From contig JACJYA010000022.1 of the NCBI GenBank assembly GCA_020636315.1, positions 1 through 64,000 of the forward strand: 64,000 bases of DNA, given 5' to 3'. This document shows positions 28,303 to 38,405 of the stretch, piece by piece. Position 1 is the stretch's first letter. Every line of letters starts with the position of its first letter. The position numbers were made by a program, and so were the translations under genes. The DNA is from Lewinellaceae bacterium. Its GTDB lineage: Bacteria; Bacteroidota; Bacteroidia; Chitinophagales; Saprospiraceae. A model generated the notes under the pieces. It ran no database searches, was not told the DNA's origin, and saw nothing but the letters and a program-made list of their open reading frames with translations.

Positions 28303-29388
28303 ATGGACAACGCTACCAAGCCATCCCGGTACTGCCCCAATTGTCATTATCCGCTGCCGCATTACGGTGAGTATTGTTCCAACTGTGGCCAGAAATACAC
28401 CACCGGAAGAATACCGGTCTGGGAATTGGTCCGTGACTTTGCGGAGTCGGTTTTCAATATTGATTCCAAGATCTTTCGAACGCTGTGGGCCCTTTTTATT
28501 CCGGGCAGGCTGACCATTCAGTACTTCAAGGGGCGCCACAAGCGGTATGTGCCTCCTCTCCGCCTCTTTTTCATAATGGCTGTCATCCACTTTGCCGTTT
28601 TGGGCTACGTTGGGTTTGACGAACTGGAACAGCAGATGACAGAGACTACTGAGGGGCAGTGGAAAAGAGCACACATGGAGGAGTTCAGGGAGCAACTGGA
28701 TTCGGCGGCCCAGAAAGTAGAGGAAGCCTACCCCAACCGTTCGGTAAGTGAAGCGCTGGATTCCCTGGAGCGCATCCTCGGCGACAGCCGGGCGGACAGC
28801 ATGGGGCTGGGATATTTTACCTACGATGCGGACTCCAGTAAAATGACGCTAAAGCAGATCCGGATATCCACCCGGGATGCGGTGGAGATGCCGCTCGACA
28901 GTTTTGCCCTTGCTTATGGTGACGACAGCTTTTTCAGCCAGCTCCAGCTTCGGCAGGTGGCCAAGTTCAACCGGCGGGGTGGAAATTTTACCAATTTCGT
29001 CCTGGGAAAGCTCATCTGGATGGTCGTGCTGATGATGCCTGCCCTGGCCTTGCTGTTAAAGCTGTTGTATATCCGCCGGAAACATTATTACGTTGAGCAC
29101 CTGGTTTTCTCCTTTCATTACCACGCCTTTGCTTTTCTCATCGTATCGGCGGCCCTGTTGGTGATTCAAACTAAACTGGAGCAGTATGTGCGTTTTTTGA
29201 ATGACGGTTTCCTTCTGGGGATGGCTTTTTTGTGGATACTTGTCTATCTTTTTGTCGCCATGCGGCGCTTCTACCGGCAACACTGGTTCAAGACTTTCAT
29301 CAAGTACAGCATCATCAACTTTTCCTATACTTTCATTTTTACTGTATTTTTGCTGCTCACGCTGGCGGCCAGCGTTTTGCTTTTTTAA
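28303..29388 (+). CDS. DUF3667 membrane protein with N-terminal zinc ribbon
   Basis: A 361-aa protein. The zinc ribbon is CPNC (about residues 8-11) and CSNC (about 22-25), followed by the DUF3667 core WELVRDFAESVFNIDSKIFRTLWALFIPGRLTIQYFKGRHKRYVPPLRLFFI, and about five transmembrane segments, mostly C-terminal (about 230-361). A soluble acidic segment (about 105-215) separates the first membrane helix from the rest. The family is widespread in Bacteroidota and has no known function. Confidence 0.88.
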   Translation: MDNATKPSRYCPNCHYPLPHYGEYCSNCGQKYTTGRIPVWELVRDFAESVFNIDSKIFRTLWALFIPGRLTIQYFKGRHKRYVPPLRLFFIMAVIHFAVLGYVGFDELEQQMTETTEGQWKRAHMEEFREQLDSAAQKVEEAYPNRSVSEALDSLERILGDSRADSMGLGYFTYDADSSKMTLKQIRISTRDAVEMPLDSFALAYGDDSFFSQLQLRQVAKFNRRGGNFTNFVLGKLIWMVVLMMPALALLLKLLYIRRKHYYVEHLVFSFHYHAFAFLIVSAALLVIQTKLEQYVRFLNDGFLLGMAFLWILVYLFVAMRRFYRQHWFKTFIKYSIINFSYTFIFTVFLLLTLAASVLLF

Positions 29389-29456
29389 AAGGAGTGATGG
29401 AATGAATGTTGGCTAAGTAATCATTCCCCCATTCCTTCGATCATTAACCAAACGAC

Positions 29457-30899
29457 ATGCCTTACGATAAATACGAGACGGTAATAGGGTTGGAGATACA
29501 TGCGCAGTTATCGACGCGGAGCAAGGCTTTTTGCGGGGATGACGCCAGCTTCGGAGGGGATCCGAACACGCATATCAGCCCCATTTCTCTGGGCCACCCG
29601 GGCACCCTTCCGCGCCTCAATGAGAAGCAGGTGGAGTATGCTGTCCGCCTGGGGCTGGCATTGGGCAGTGAGATCAGCCTGTTCAATGCTTTTGACCGCA
29701 AGAATTACTTTTATGCCGACCTGCCAAAGGGGTATCAGATCACCCAGGACCGGGCGCCCATCTGTATCGGAGGTTCTCTGAAGATCAGGGTAGGGGAGGA
29801 GGAAAAAACCATCCGCATCCACCACATCCACATGGAGGAGGATGCCGGCAAGTCCATGCACGATTCAGAAGAGCCCTACTCGCTGATAGACCTCAACCGG
29901 GCTGGGGTGCCATTGCTGGAGATCGTTTCCGAACCGGACCTGCGTTCTGCTGAGGAGGTGGACGCCTATATGTCGGCCATGCGCCAGCTGCTCCGCTACC
30001 TGGATATTTCCGACGGCAATATGGAACAGGGGTCAATGCGCTGCGACTGCAACGTCTCAGTGAGGCTGAAAGGCAGCGAAACGCTGGGCGAGCGCTGCGA
30101 GATCAAGAACCTGAACTCCATGCGTTACGCCCGCCGCGCCATCAACTATGAAGTAAAGCGGCAGATAGGCCTGATCGAGTCCGGTGGAAGGGTGGAACAG
30201 CAAACTCTCAATTTTGACCCGGCTTCCGGCGTTACTGCTCCTCTCCGCGATAAGGAAGATGCCCATGATTACCGCTACTTTCCCGAACCGGACCTGCCCC
30301 CCGTCGTTTTGGCCCCGGAATATGTGGAAAAAATAAAACAATCGCTGCCTGCTCTCCCCTGGGAGCTGTATCACCGCTTTCAGCAGGAGTATGGCCTGCC
30401 GGAATACGACGCCAACCTGCTCACTCAGGAACAGCCTGCAGCGCTGTTCTTCTTGGCGCTTTGCCAGCACACCACCAACTTTAAGGCTGCCTCCAACCTG
30501 ATCATCAATAAAATTACCCCCTATTGCAACGAAAAGGGCATCGGCATCGATGCATTTCCCGCCGGCCATCCTCACCTGGCTGCTTTTATCCAACTCATTG
30601 ATGAAGGTAAAGTGGCCAGTGCCGTGGCCTATCAGCATATTTTTCCCGTAATGGCCGCCGAACCCGAGCGTTCCCCACTGGAGATCGCCCGGTCGCTCAA
30701 CCTCATTCAGACTTCCGACGAAAACCTCCTGGAAAAGCTGGTCGATGACGCCCTGGCCGGAAATCCTGCCGAAGTAGAACGTTACCGCAAGGGCAAAAAG
30801 GGCCTGATCGGCTTTTTTATGGGAGAGGTAATGAAAGCTTCCAAAGGCAAAGCCGACCCGAAGGTGGTGGGTAAGCTGTTGCGGGAGAAGCTGGGGTGA
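29457..30899 (+). CDS. gatB: Aspartyl/glutamyl-tRNA amidotransferase subunit B
   Basis: A 480-aa protein of normal length. Family signatures are YETVIGLEIHAQLSTRSKAFCGD, RKNYFYADLPKGYQITQ, HMEEDAGKSMHD, DLNRAGVPLLEIVSEPD, GSMRCDCNVSVR and EIKNLNSMRYARRAINYE, and the C-terminal GatB/YqeY tail ends KGKADPKVVGKLLREKLG. As part of GatCAB it converts Glu-tRNA-Gln and Asp-tRNA-Asn to the amide forms. gatA and gatC are not adjacent. Confidence 0.97.
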   Translation: MPYDKYETVIGLEIHAQLSTRSKAFCGDDASFGGDPNTHISPISLGHPGTLPRLNEKQVEYAVRLGLALGSEISLFNAFDRKNYFYADLPKGYQITQDRAPICIGGSLKIRVGEEEKTIRIHHIHMEEDAGKSMHDSEEPYSLIDLNRAGVPLLEIVSEPDLRSAEEVDAYMSAMRQLLRYLDISDGNMEQGSMRCDCNVSVRLKGSETLGERCEIKNLNSMRYARRAINYEVKRQIGLIESGGRVEQQTLNFDPASGVTAPLRDKEDAHDYRYFPEPDLPPVVLAPEYVEKIKQSLPALPWELYHRFQQEYGLPEYDANLLTQEQPAALFFLALCQHTTNFKAASNLIINKITPYCNEKGIGIDAFPAGHPHLAAFIQLIDEGKVASAVAYQHIFPVMAAEPERSPLEIARSLNLIQTSDENLLEKLVDDALAGNPAEVERYRKGKKGLIGFFMGEVMKASKGKADPKVVGKLLREKLG

Positions 30900-31129
30900 T
30901 GCCGGGGGGCTGGTTGTTGAATTGCTGCACTGTTGAGGCCACTCTGGAAACTCACCAAAATGATTGAATGAGCGAAGGATTGAAGGAATGATTATTTTTG
31001 TAATCATCAGATCCACTCTTGACCCTTCAGCGGGAAAGGCTTACCTTGGAATGAAGGAATGAAGGCCTGCCTTCGCCGAGGCCACGGGCGGGTAAAAATG
31101 AATGGCCCTGGGATAAACCCGAACGCCAC

Positions 31130-31480
31130 ATGAAGCAGTTACCAATATTTGAAGAAGACAAGGACAACCTGAAGCGCTACTATAGCATTGGTGAAGTGGC
31201 CAAAATGTTCGAAGTTTCCAAATCCCTGATCCGCTTTTGGGAGAATGAATTCGATTTTCTCAAACCTCATAAGAATAGCAAGGGAGACCGCCGCTTCACC
31301 GTGCAGAACCTCGAGCAGCTCAACCTGATCTATGAATTGGTTAAAGAGCGTGGTTTCACCATTGACGGGGCGCGTAAGGAAATACAACGGCTCCAGGAAT
31401 GGGAGAAGGAGAAGGAGGAATGGATTGGACGACTGGAGCAGTTGAAAAAAGGGCTTCAGGAGTTGAGGGGAGGGGAATAA
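31130..31480 (+). CDS. MerR-family transcriptional regulator
   Basis: A 116-aa protein. An N-terminal winged helix of MerR type spans about residues 15-80 (YYSIGEVAKMFEVSKSLIRFWENEF, GDRRFTVQNLEQLNLIYELVKERGFTIDGARKEIQ), followed by a short coiled coil. There is no C-terminal ligand domain, as is usual for this common Bacteroidota subgroup. Its target is not evident; it stands alone between gatB and the sulfotransferase gene. The 230-base gap upstream shows nothing distinct. Confidence 0.9.
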   Translation: MKQLPIFEEDKDNLKRYYSIGEVAKMFEVSKSLIRFWENEFDFLKPHKNSKGDRRFTVQNLEQLNLIYELVKERGFTIDGARKEIQRLQEWEKEKEEWIGRLEQLKKGLQELRGGE

Positions 31481-31636
31481 GCGTTCTGTCAGCCCTGAAG
31501 GCGCTGTTCGGAATTCGGTGTTCGCCATTCGCCGGGCCGCTGAAAATAAAGGGTGTTTTCTTTTAAAGACACACATTTCTAAACACTCCCGCCCTGAATA
31601 TCCAAATCCTTTTATCCCGGCTCAAAATCCTGGACC

Positions 31637-33343
31637 ATGCAGAAAAATCACCTCACTGTTCTGGCTTTGAATCTCCTTTTGCTCACTGCCTGCAAAAAAG
31701 AAAAACCAGCATTCCTCCTCCCCAACGAGCTGCGCACCCTCCCTCAGGTCGAAGCTTTTTTTGAGGACGCCTGGGCGCGAGAGGATCTGCTGGCCAGTGT
31801 AGGTTCTCTAACCGTTGAAGGCATAGATTACTATCACTTCACACTTGAAAACGGTAGGGAACTATTTGTCAAAAAGGAACTTACAGGGGTGGTTTCGGTG
31901 GACAGCAGCGGCTGGACGGCGGCCCTGGACTTTGAATCCGGCGCCAATCTGCCGGCTTACATTCTGGGGGACACCATATATATTGATTCCATAACAGTTG
32001 ACCCTTTTGGGACGGCGCCGCTTTCCGGCCTGGTGGCGATCAGCATGCCGGTTAAAGGCAGGTTCGGTATCACCGTGCAGGGAAAAGGGGAGGGGGGCAT
32101 ACCCATCGGGCACGTCTTTGAATCCATTTCAAAAAAACACCACATCCCCATTCTGGGGTTGTATGCCGATTACGAAAATAAGGTGGAACTGGCCTTTCTG
32201 AGTGAGGAGGGGGCGGTGCGCACCCGGAGGGTGATCCGGATGACTACGGGGGCAGTGCCGGGTAATCTGGCTGTTAACGTCGCGAAGAATGAATTGCCGT
32301 CAGGGGACAGCGGGCTGTTCTTTGTTTCGGACGTCAAAAAGGGGATCGACCATAGGGGAGAGGTGCGCTGGGCTTATACCGGTGATGCCCGGCACCTGTA
32401 TCAGAAATTGAAAAACGGCAATTTTGTCGTGTCCAACAAAGCCGGGTCGGTTTCTTACCATTCCTCCACCTTTAAGGAGATCTCTATGCTGGGAGAGGCC
32501 GTCCGGCAGTACAGCGTGCCCAACCTGATGCACCACGAGGTCCGGGAGATGCCCGGCGGCAACTTTCTGGTGGCTTCGAACACCTACCCTTACAACAACA
32601 ACAGCTGGGACGGCAACCTGGAAGAAGACCTGATCATAGAAATAGACAGGCAATCGGGGGAGGTTGTAAAAAGCTGGGACCTCAACCTCATCCTTGACAA
32701 CCAGCGGCCACGGGCCGGCGGGAGCAACAGCGACGACTGGCTGCACCTCAATGCCATCTATTACGACGAGGAAGATAACACCATCGTCTTCTCCGGAAGG
32801 CACCAAAGCGTGGTGGCCAAGATCGGTTATGAAGAAGGAGATATCCGGTGGATACTTGCCCACCCGGCAGGGTGGAACGAAAGCCTCCTGCCCTATGTAC
32901 TCACCCCGGTCAATGCGCGTGGTATGGATATCGACCTGGCAACTGAAGATTTTCTGCCTTACTTTCAGCACTATCCGCTTAAGCTCCCCAATGGCAACAT
33001 CCTCCTGTTTGACAACGGCAATTTCCGCAATTATTACGAAGACCCTTCGGTACCCGAGGACTCCTATACGCGGGCAGTGGAATACAAGATAGACCCGGTG
33101 AGGATGGAGGTTGAAAAAGTGTGGGAATTCGATTATGACAAGGCCATTTTCAATGAAGCTACCGGTTCTGTCCAGTACCTGGAGGAAAATGCCCACCGGG
33201 TCATCGGGTTTATGAACGGTACGGCCAACACGCCCAAGGTAATAGAACTGGACGAGGCGGGCAATATTCTGTTCGAGTTGAATGTCAACCGCTGGTCGGA
33301 TTATTACCGCTGTGAGAAATACGGTTTGTATGAAGGGATGTAG
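31637..33343 (+). CDS. Aryl-sulfate sulfotransferase-like lipoprotein
   Basis: A 568-aa protein. The lipoprotein signal (LNLLLLTACKKEK) is followed by an Ig-like N-terminal part (about 30-200) and a six-bladed beta-propeller with ASST-family blocks: FVVSNKAGSVSYHSSTFKEI, NLMHHEVREMPGGNFLVAS, DDWLHLNAIYYDEEDNTIVFSGRHQSVVAKI and DLATEDFLPYFQHYPLKLPNGNILLFDNGN. The His in HHEV and the SxRHQ arginine/histidine match the known active-site region. True ASSTs move sulfate between phenolic compounds; relatives in Bacteroidota are poorly characterised, so activity is inferred from family only. Confidence 0.85.
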   Translation: MQKNHLTVLALNLLLLTACKKEKPAFLLPNELRTLPQVEAFFEDAWAREDLLASVGSLTVEGIDYYHFTLENGRELFVKKELTGVVSVDSSGWTAALDFESGANLPAYILGDTIYIDSITVDPFGTAPLSGLVAISMPVKGRFGITVQGKGEGGIPIGHVFESISKKHHIPILGLYADYENKVELAFLSEEGAVRTRRVIRMTTGAVPGNLAVNVAKNELPSGDSGLFFVSDVKKGIDHRGEVRWAYTGDARHLYQKLKNGNFVVSNKAGSVSYHSSTFKEISMLGEAVRQYSVPNLMHHEVREMPGGNFLVASNTYPYNNNSWDGNLEEDLIIEIDRQSGEVVKSWDLNLILDNQRPRAGGSNSDDWLHLNAIYYDEEDNTIVFSGRHQSVVAKIGYEEGDIRWILAHPAGWNESLLPYVLTPVNARGMDIDLATEDFLPYFQHYPLKLPNGNILLFDNGNFRNYYEDPSVPEDSYTRAVEYKIDPVRMEVEKVWEFDYDKAIFNEATGSVQYLEENAHRVIGFMNGTANTPKVIELDEAGNILFELNVNRWSDYYRCEKYGLYEGM

Positions 33344-33470
33344 CAGGGGGGGATGTACGATTTGAGATTTTTGAGGGGTGATTTTGGATATTTGATCTTC
33401 TTACCGGAACGGGTGGGCAGTAAGTTGCTTAATTTAGATATCTTGGAGTTGAAAATAAACACTCACGGCC

Positions 33471-35000
33471 ATGACAAGCGAAACTCCAGCTTTAAAAAGG
33501 AAACCTACCCTCACTTTCTGGCAGATCTGGAACATGAGCTTTGGTTTTCTGGGCATTCAGTTCGGTTTCGGGCTGCAGAATGCCAACACCAGCCGCATTT
33601 TCGAGACCCTGGGCGCCAATGTAGAGCAGATCCCCATCCTCTGGATCGCCGCTCCTCTGACGGGCCTCATCATACAGCCCATTATCGGCTATTTCAGCGA
33701 CCGCACCTGGCATCCTCGCCTGGGCCGCCGCCGGCCCTACTTCCTGGTTGGCGCCATATTGGCTTCCATTGCCTTGTGCCTGATGCCGAATTCGCCTACC
33801 CTTTGGGTTGCCGCCGGCATGCTGTGGATCATGGACGCCTCGATCAACATCAGCATGGAACCTTTCCGGGCTTTTGTGGGAGACAATTTGCCCTCTGCGC
33901 AACGCACCATGGGGTTTGCCATGCAAAGTTTCTTTATCGGAACGGGAGCGGTGGTGGCTTCCGCCCTTCCCTGGATGATGACCAACTGGCTGGGCATTAG
34001 TAATGTCGCTCCCGAAGGAGAGATCTCCGATTCGGTGAAGTGGTCGTTCTACCTGGGGGGGATTGTGTTTTTCCTCACCGTGCTGTGGACGGTGATCCGC
34101 TCCAAAGAGTATCCTCCTGAGGAGTTGCATCAGTTTGAAGACAATGTAGCGGATGAAATAGAAGTGGAAGAGCTCACCCGGGAAGAATACGAGTACGGCG
34201 GAAAACGGCTGGTGCAGGTAGGCGGGATTTCTGCTCTGCTGGGCGCCCTTATCATTTTTCTGCTCTTTCGCGCCGGCCTGAACAAGGAACTATACATCCT
34301 TGCCTTCGCCATTTTTGTCGTCGGTATTTTGTGGGTGGCAGCCGGTTCCATGAAGCAAAGTGGGCAATACAGGAACGGCTTTGTAGCCATCATGAGCGAC
34401 CTGCTGCAGATGCCCCGGACCATGCAACAACTGGCGCTGGTCCAGTTTTTTTCCTGGTTCGCTCTGTTCTCCATGTGGATCTACACCACTGCCGGAGTGA
34501 CCAAGCATCTTTACGGCACAACCGATCCCACTTCAGCCCTCTACAACGAAGGGGCCGATTGGGTGGGCTTCTGCTTTGCCGTTTACAACGGAGTTGCCGC
34601 CCTGGTGGCCTTCACCCTGCCGGTACTGGCCAAATACACCAGCCGCCGCGTCACCCACCTGATCTGCCTTATACTGGGTGGACTGGGGCTCATTTCCGTG
34701 TATTTTATCCATGACCCCATGCTGTTGCTCGTGTCCATGGTAGGAGTAGGCATTGCCTGGGCAAGCATCCTGTCCATGCCTTATGCCATGCTGGCCGGCG
34801 CACTTCCGTCCAACAAAATGGGGTACTATATGGGGGTTTTTAACTTTTTCATAGTCATCCCGCAGATCGTGGCGGCCACCATACTCGGTTTTATTGTTGG
34901 GTTTTTCTTCAAAGGAGAGGCCATCTATGCCCTGGTAGTGGGGGGAGTAGGTATGATCCTGGCAGGATTGTTGTGCTTATTGGTGGAAGATGAGGGTTAG
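33471..35000 (+). CDS. MFS sugar transporter, SLC45 / GPH-like
   Basis: A 509-aa protein with about twelve transmembrane helices. SLC45-type features include IWNMSFGFLGIQFGFGLQNANTSRIFETLG, PLTGLIIQPIIGYFSDRTWHPRLGRRRPYFLVGA (the loop 2-3 motif), and GDNLPSAQRTMGFAMQSFFIGTGAVVAS. Relatives carry sucrose, maltose or maltodextrins with protons. It converges with a GH57/DUF3536 gene, and this pairing suggests alpha-glucan or maltooligosaccharide handling. A large loop with an acidic stretch (about residues 210-240) joins the two halves. Confidence 0.88.
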   Translation: MTSETPALKRKPTLTFWQIWNMSFGFLGIQFGFGLQNANTSRIFETLGANVEQIPILWIAAPLTGLIIQPIIGYFSDRTWHPRLGRRRPYFLVGAILASIALCLMPNSPTLWVAAGMLWIMDASINISMEPFRAFVGDNLPSAQRTMGFAMQSFFIGTGAVVASALPWMMTNWLGISNVAPEGEISDSVKWSFYLGGIVFFLTVLWTVIRSKEYPPEELHQFEDNVADEIEVEELTREEYEYGGKRLVQVGGISALLGALIIFLLFRAGLNKELYILAFAIFVVGILWVAAGSMKQSGQYRNGFVAIMSDLLQMPRTMQQLALVQFFSWFALFSMWIYTTAGVTKHLYGTTDPTSALYNEGADWVGFCFAVYNGVAALVAFTLPVLAKYTSRRVTHLICLILGGLGLISVYFIHDPMLLLVSMVGVGIAWASILSMPYAMLAGALPSNKMGYYMGVFNFFIVIPQIVAATILGFIVGFFFKGEAIYALVVGGVGMILAGLLCLLVEDEG

Positions 35001-35001
35001 A

Positions 35002-35042
35002 GCTGGTTTCCAGGGCAACGAGGCCCGTCCGTCTCGTCAGCC
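35002..35042. repeat. Dispersed intergenic repeat, copy C
   Basis: It begins immediately after the MFS stop with GCTGGTTTCCAGGGCAAC and continues AGGCCCGTCCGTCT, matching the reverse complement of 22672-22714 almost exactly. The following sequence to 35168 contains CAGCCGG and GAACAGTCCC motifs also seen near the other copies. Confidence 0.75.
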
Positions 35043-35168
35043 GGATAAATCTTCATCTCTCAGCCGGGTAAAAACTTAGAAACCAGAAACGATGAACAGT
35101 CCCCAGGAACTTTGAACAGTCCCGTACTGCAGGCCATGGGCCTGTAAAACGATGAGGCCCTTTCAACC

Positions 35169-37577
35169 TCATACCCGCACCTTCAACAACTGCCCCAGCT
35201 TCATAAACGCTTCCTCCCAGTCCTTGCTGGCAAATACCCATTCTCCTTTTTTATAGCCCTGCAGCATGAAGTAGTAGGTATTCTGGCTGCGCCAGAAGTC
35301 GAGGTTAAAATTAAGGGATTCCAGCATTTCGAGGATGATGATCAGGGCCTGGAGGCGCTCCAGGTCGGCCTCGTTGGTATCCAGTTGCTGGATCTCTTTG
35401 AAGACACGCTCGCTGGCTGCCAGCTTGAAGGCCTGTTCATCGATCAGGCTGACGTTCCACCGGCGGAACTCGGCGTACAGCCGGCGCAGTTCCCGGATGT
35501 TGAGGTTGCCGTTCTCGAACTGGCGCAGCAGGTCGCGGTTAACGATAAATTCTACAGCGCTGCGATAGAACTCCGGCACGGGAATATCATCCATGGCAAT
35601 GCCCCGCATCAACTGGTAGTGGTCGTTGTAGATGGAGCGCATCTCGTTCTCCATCTGGTCCAGGCTCTTCTGAGTGATCTGTTGAAGGATCTTTCGCTTT
35701 TCGTCCCGGAACAGTTGCTGAATGGTGTATTTGTCTTCGCCGAAATACTGCTGCATGATTCCGATCACCTCACCCAGGTTGGTGCTGCGGAAGGCCTCGC
35801 GGATTTTCTCGGCCATTTCGTCGAAATCCTCCCGGTTCATATCCAGCATCAGGTTGCCGATGATGTGGTGCTGGCCGAGATAAAGGACGGCAAAGCTGAA
35901 CTGCCGTTCGGAAAAAGTAGCTTTGGATCTGATGGTTGCCCGCCCCACTGCCAGGCGGTGCGTGCCGGCGGGAAGCCGGTAATAAGCTTCACTTTCAGCG
36001 ATGTAATTGAAAAATTCGAGATATTCCGGGTATTCCTCAAAGATGGAGGATACGGCGTAGTGCATACCAACCCGCACCAGGTCCACCTGAGCAGGCACCA
36101 CATATTTCTTGTAGCTCACTGCTCCGTTCTGATAAACATTGCTGGGCGCCTTCTCCAGGCGGCGGACAAATTCCGTGTGCATCTCCACATCGGCCACATT
36201 GGCTGCATAATGGATGGCGCGGTTGGCATACTGCAGGATCTGGTTGGTCTCGATGCCGGAAATTTCGTCGAAGAACCAGCCACAGCTGGTGTACATCAGC
36301 ATGGTATGCCGCTGCATCTCCATCAGGCGAAGCAGCCGGGTCCTTTCTTCTTTTGCCAGTTCTTTTTTAGCATTCCGCTCCAGAAATGCGCCTATGGTCC
36401 GGGGAGAACGGGCCAGCAGGACATTAATATAATCGTTTCGGGCTGCCCATACATCTTTGAGAAGTTTTGCTCCTTCCTTTTCATAAAGGGGGATCAGTTC
36501 GTCTCTGAGCCAGTCGAGCGCTGCGCGCAGCGGCTGTCGCCACTCCTGGGTCCAGCCGGGGTGCCCTCCGGAATTACAGCCGCAATTGGAGCGCCAGCGT
36601 TCCACCCCATGGACGCAGCTCCAGGAGCTGTTTTCATGGATACGGGCTTCATATTCCGGAGGGAAAAGCTCAAGGTAACGGCCGTAGTTGGTAATGGTGG
36701 CCAGGCTATTGTCCTCGATGTGTTTCAGGCAGGAGGCCAGTGCCATTTCCCCGTGGCGGTGGTGGTGGCCATAGCTCTCGCCGTCGGTTGCTATGTGCGC
36801 CAGTTGGGGAACCTCATTGTCATCAAATGCATCGACAAAACGTTCGGCAAAATAACCACCGTTGGTGAGCAACCCTTCGAAAGCCACTCCCTGAGCGATT
36901 CCGCCATGGTAAAAAAACAAGACGATGCTCCGTCCCGAAGGAAGGCGACACAGATAAGGGCGGCGGGTATCAATGCCTGCTTCATCCGTGCCTTTCCATT
37001 CTTTCGAACCAATTTTGCGGAAGGCCTTGGCCTGCCGGGGCGCCAGAATGGTAAACCGGATATTGTTCTCAGCCAGCACTTCAAGGGTCTCAGTGTCCGC
37101 TGCCGTTTCCGCCAGCCAGATGCCCTCCGGTTTTCGTCCGAAACGGTATTCGAAATCGGCTATGCCCCATTTGACCTGGGTTTCCTTATCGCGGCGGTTG
37201 CATAGCGGCAGAATGAGATGGCTGTGCACCTGCGCCAAAGCCGAGCCATGGCCGCCGAAACGTTCCTGGCTTTTCCGGTCGGCATCGAGGACGCCCTGAT
37301 AAGCCTCGGGGTCCGCCTTTTCCATCCAGGAAAGCAGCGTAGGGCCGAAGTTGAAACTGATCCGGGAGTAATTATTGATGATGCCTACTATATTGTCGTC
37401 CTTGTCCAATATTCGGGCAGCGGTATTCGGTGCATAGCATTCGAAATTAATGCGCTCGTTCCAATCGTGGAAAGGAGCGGCGGAATCCTGCTTTTCCACA
37501 GCTTCCAGCCAGGCGTTCTCCCGGGGAGGCTGGTAGAAATGCCCATGGATACAGACATATTTATTGGCCTTACTCAT
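35169..37577 (-). CDS. GH57-family glycoside hydrolase with DUF3536
   Basis: An 802-aa cytoplasmic protein. The N-terminal GH57 domain (about 1-330) shows YVCIHGHFYQPPRENAWLE, GIINNYSRISFNFGPTLLSWME, GIWLAETAADTETLEVLAENNI (probable nucleophile Glu) and ATDGESYGHHHRHGEMAL (probable acid Asp). DUF3536 fills the remainder, with WSCVHGVERWRSNCGCNSGGHPGWTQEWR. Relatives are amylase, branching or 4-alpha-glucanotransferase-like enzymes of glycogen and maltodextrin metabolism; the exact reaction of this subfamily is not known. It is convergent with the MFS transporter. Confidence 0.92.
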   Translation of the reverse strand: MSKANKYVCIHGHFYQPPRENAWLEAVEKQDSAAPFHDWNERINFECYAPNTAARILDKDDNIVGIINNYSRISFNFGPTLLSWMEKADPEAYQGVLDADRKSQERFGGHGSALAQVHSHLILPLCNRRDKETQVKWGIADFEYRFGRKPEGIWLAETAADTETLEVLAENNIRFTILAPRQAKAFRKIGSKEWKGTDEAGIDTRRPYLCRLPSGRSIVLFFYHGGIAQGVAFEGLLTNGGYFAERFVDAFDDNEVPQLAHIATDGESYGHHHRHGEMALASCLKHIEDNSLATITNYGRYLELFPPEYEARIHENSSWSCVHGVERWRSNCGCNSGGHPGWTQEWRQPLRAALDWLRDELIPLYEKEGAKLLKDVWAARNDYINVLLARSPRTIGAFLERNAKKELAKEERTRLLRLMEMQRHTMLMYTSCGWFFDEISGIETNQILQYANRAIHYAANVADVEMHTEFVRRLEKAPSNVYQNGAVSYKKYVVPAQVDLVRVGMHYAVSSIFEEYPEYLEFFNYIAESEAYYRLPAGTHRLAVGRATIRSKATFSERQFSFAVLYLGQHHIIGNLMLDMNREDFDEMAEKIREAFRSTNLGEVIGIMQQYFGEDKYTIQQLFRDEKRKILQQITQKSLDQMENEMRSIYNDHYQLMRGIAMDDIPVPEFYRSAVEFIVNRDLLRQFENGNLNIRELRRLYAEFRRWNVSLIDEQAFKLAASERVFKEIQQLDTNEADLERLQALIIILEMLESLNFNLDFWRSQNTYYFMLQGYKKGEWVFASKDWEEAFMKLGQLLKVRV

Positions 37578-37828
37578 ACCTTTCTTTTCGTCAGCAATAC
37601 CTTAAAAACGAATAAATTTAACAATAAGTGTAAATCATACAATAACCCGGGAGGAAGAAACGGAATTTCCGGCTCCTTGTTTAATTTCCCGCCTTTATTT
37701 TTTCCACACCGGCAATAAAGCCAGAATACCTGAACAGGCAGGAATCGGCCCTCCCGGGCAAGAAAAGGGCCGGGCGCCTCGTTTTATAAACTGCGAATTT
37801 GCTTACTTTAAACTAAAAAAACAGAACA

Positions 37829-38380
37829 ATGCGCAAACTAATCATCCTTTCCCTGCTGGCTGCTGCTCTGGCTTCCTGCAGCAATGTAGCCAAATACAAA
37901 GAAGCCATCGAAACCCTTTCTGCAGACTGGGAAGCCACTACCAGCAAAGTCAGTGCCACCGTCAGCCAGATCACTGAAGCACAAGACCAGGCCAAAACCG
38001 CCCTGCAGGCCATATCTCCCTCCGAAGAAGCAAGCGCGTCCCTGACGGAAGACCAATCCATGAAGATCGGAGAATTGCAGGGAGTCCTGCAGGAACAGAT
38101 GGGCAACCTCGGCCAACTGGCTCAGAAAGCATTCGAATTCGTCAATCAATGGCAGGAAGGCAGTGAAAAACTGGAAGATCTCAAAACCGGCCTGGCGGAA
38201 GGAAAGTTGCCGGCCGATGCTCAATCCACCATCGACAACCTCAAGGAAATGGTAACTACCGCAGGCGAAGAGGTAAAGGGATGGGAAAGCGAAGTGAATA
38301 CGGCCAAAGAAGCCATAAAAAAGGTCACGGACGCCTATAATGAACTGATCGGCAGCAGTATGGACAAAGCCGACATGTAG
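37829..38380 (+). CDS. Coiled-coil lipoprotein of unknown function
   Basis: A 183-aa protein that I do not recognise. The lipobox LASCSN sits after a 17-residue signal (MRKLIILSLLAAALASC). The mature part is almost entirely predicted helix with heptad-like spacing and many E/K/Q residues (about 20-175), so it is probably a small periplasmic, membrane-anchored coiled-coil protein. It is the first gene after a 250-base gap in which no strong promoter was found. Confidence 0.75.
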   Translation: MRKLIILSLLAAALASCSNVAKYKEAIETLSADWEATTSKVSATVSQITEAQDQAKTALQAISPSEEASASLTEDQSMKIGELQGVLQEQMGNLGQLAQKAFEFVNQWQEGSEKLEDLKTGLAEGKLPADAQSTIDNLKEMVTTAGEEVKGWESEVNTAKEAIKKVTDAYNELIGSSMDKADM

Positions 38381-38405
38381 GCTGCCGGATCATAAAGCTA
38401 TTCTA

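Noticed and set aside
35385..37205. A 606-codon open frame on the plus strand
   Set aside because: It is antisense to the GH57/DUF3536 gene, which has clear catalytic motifs on the other strand.
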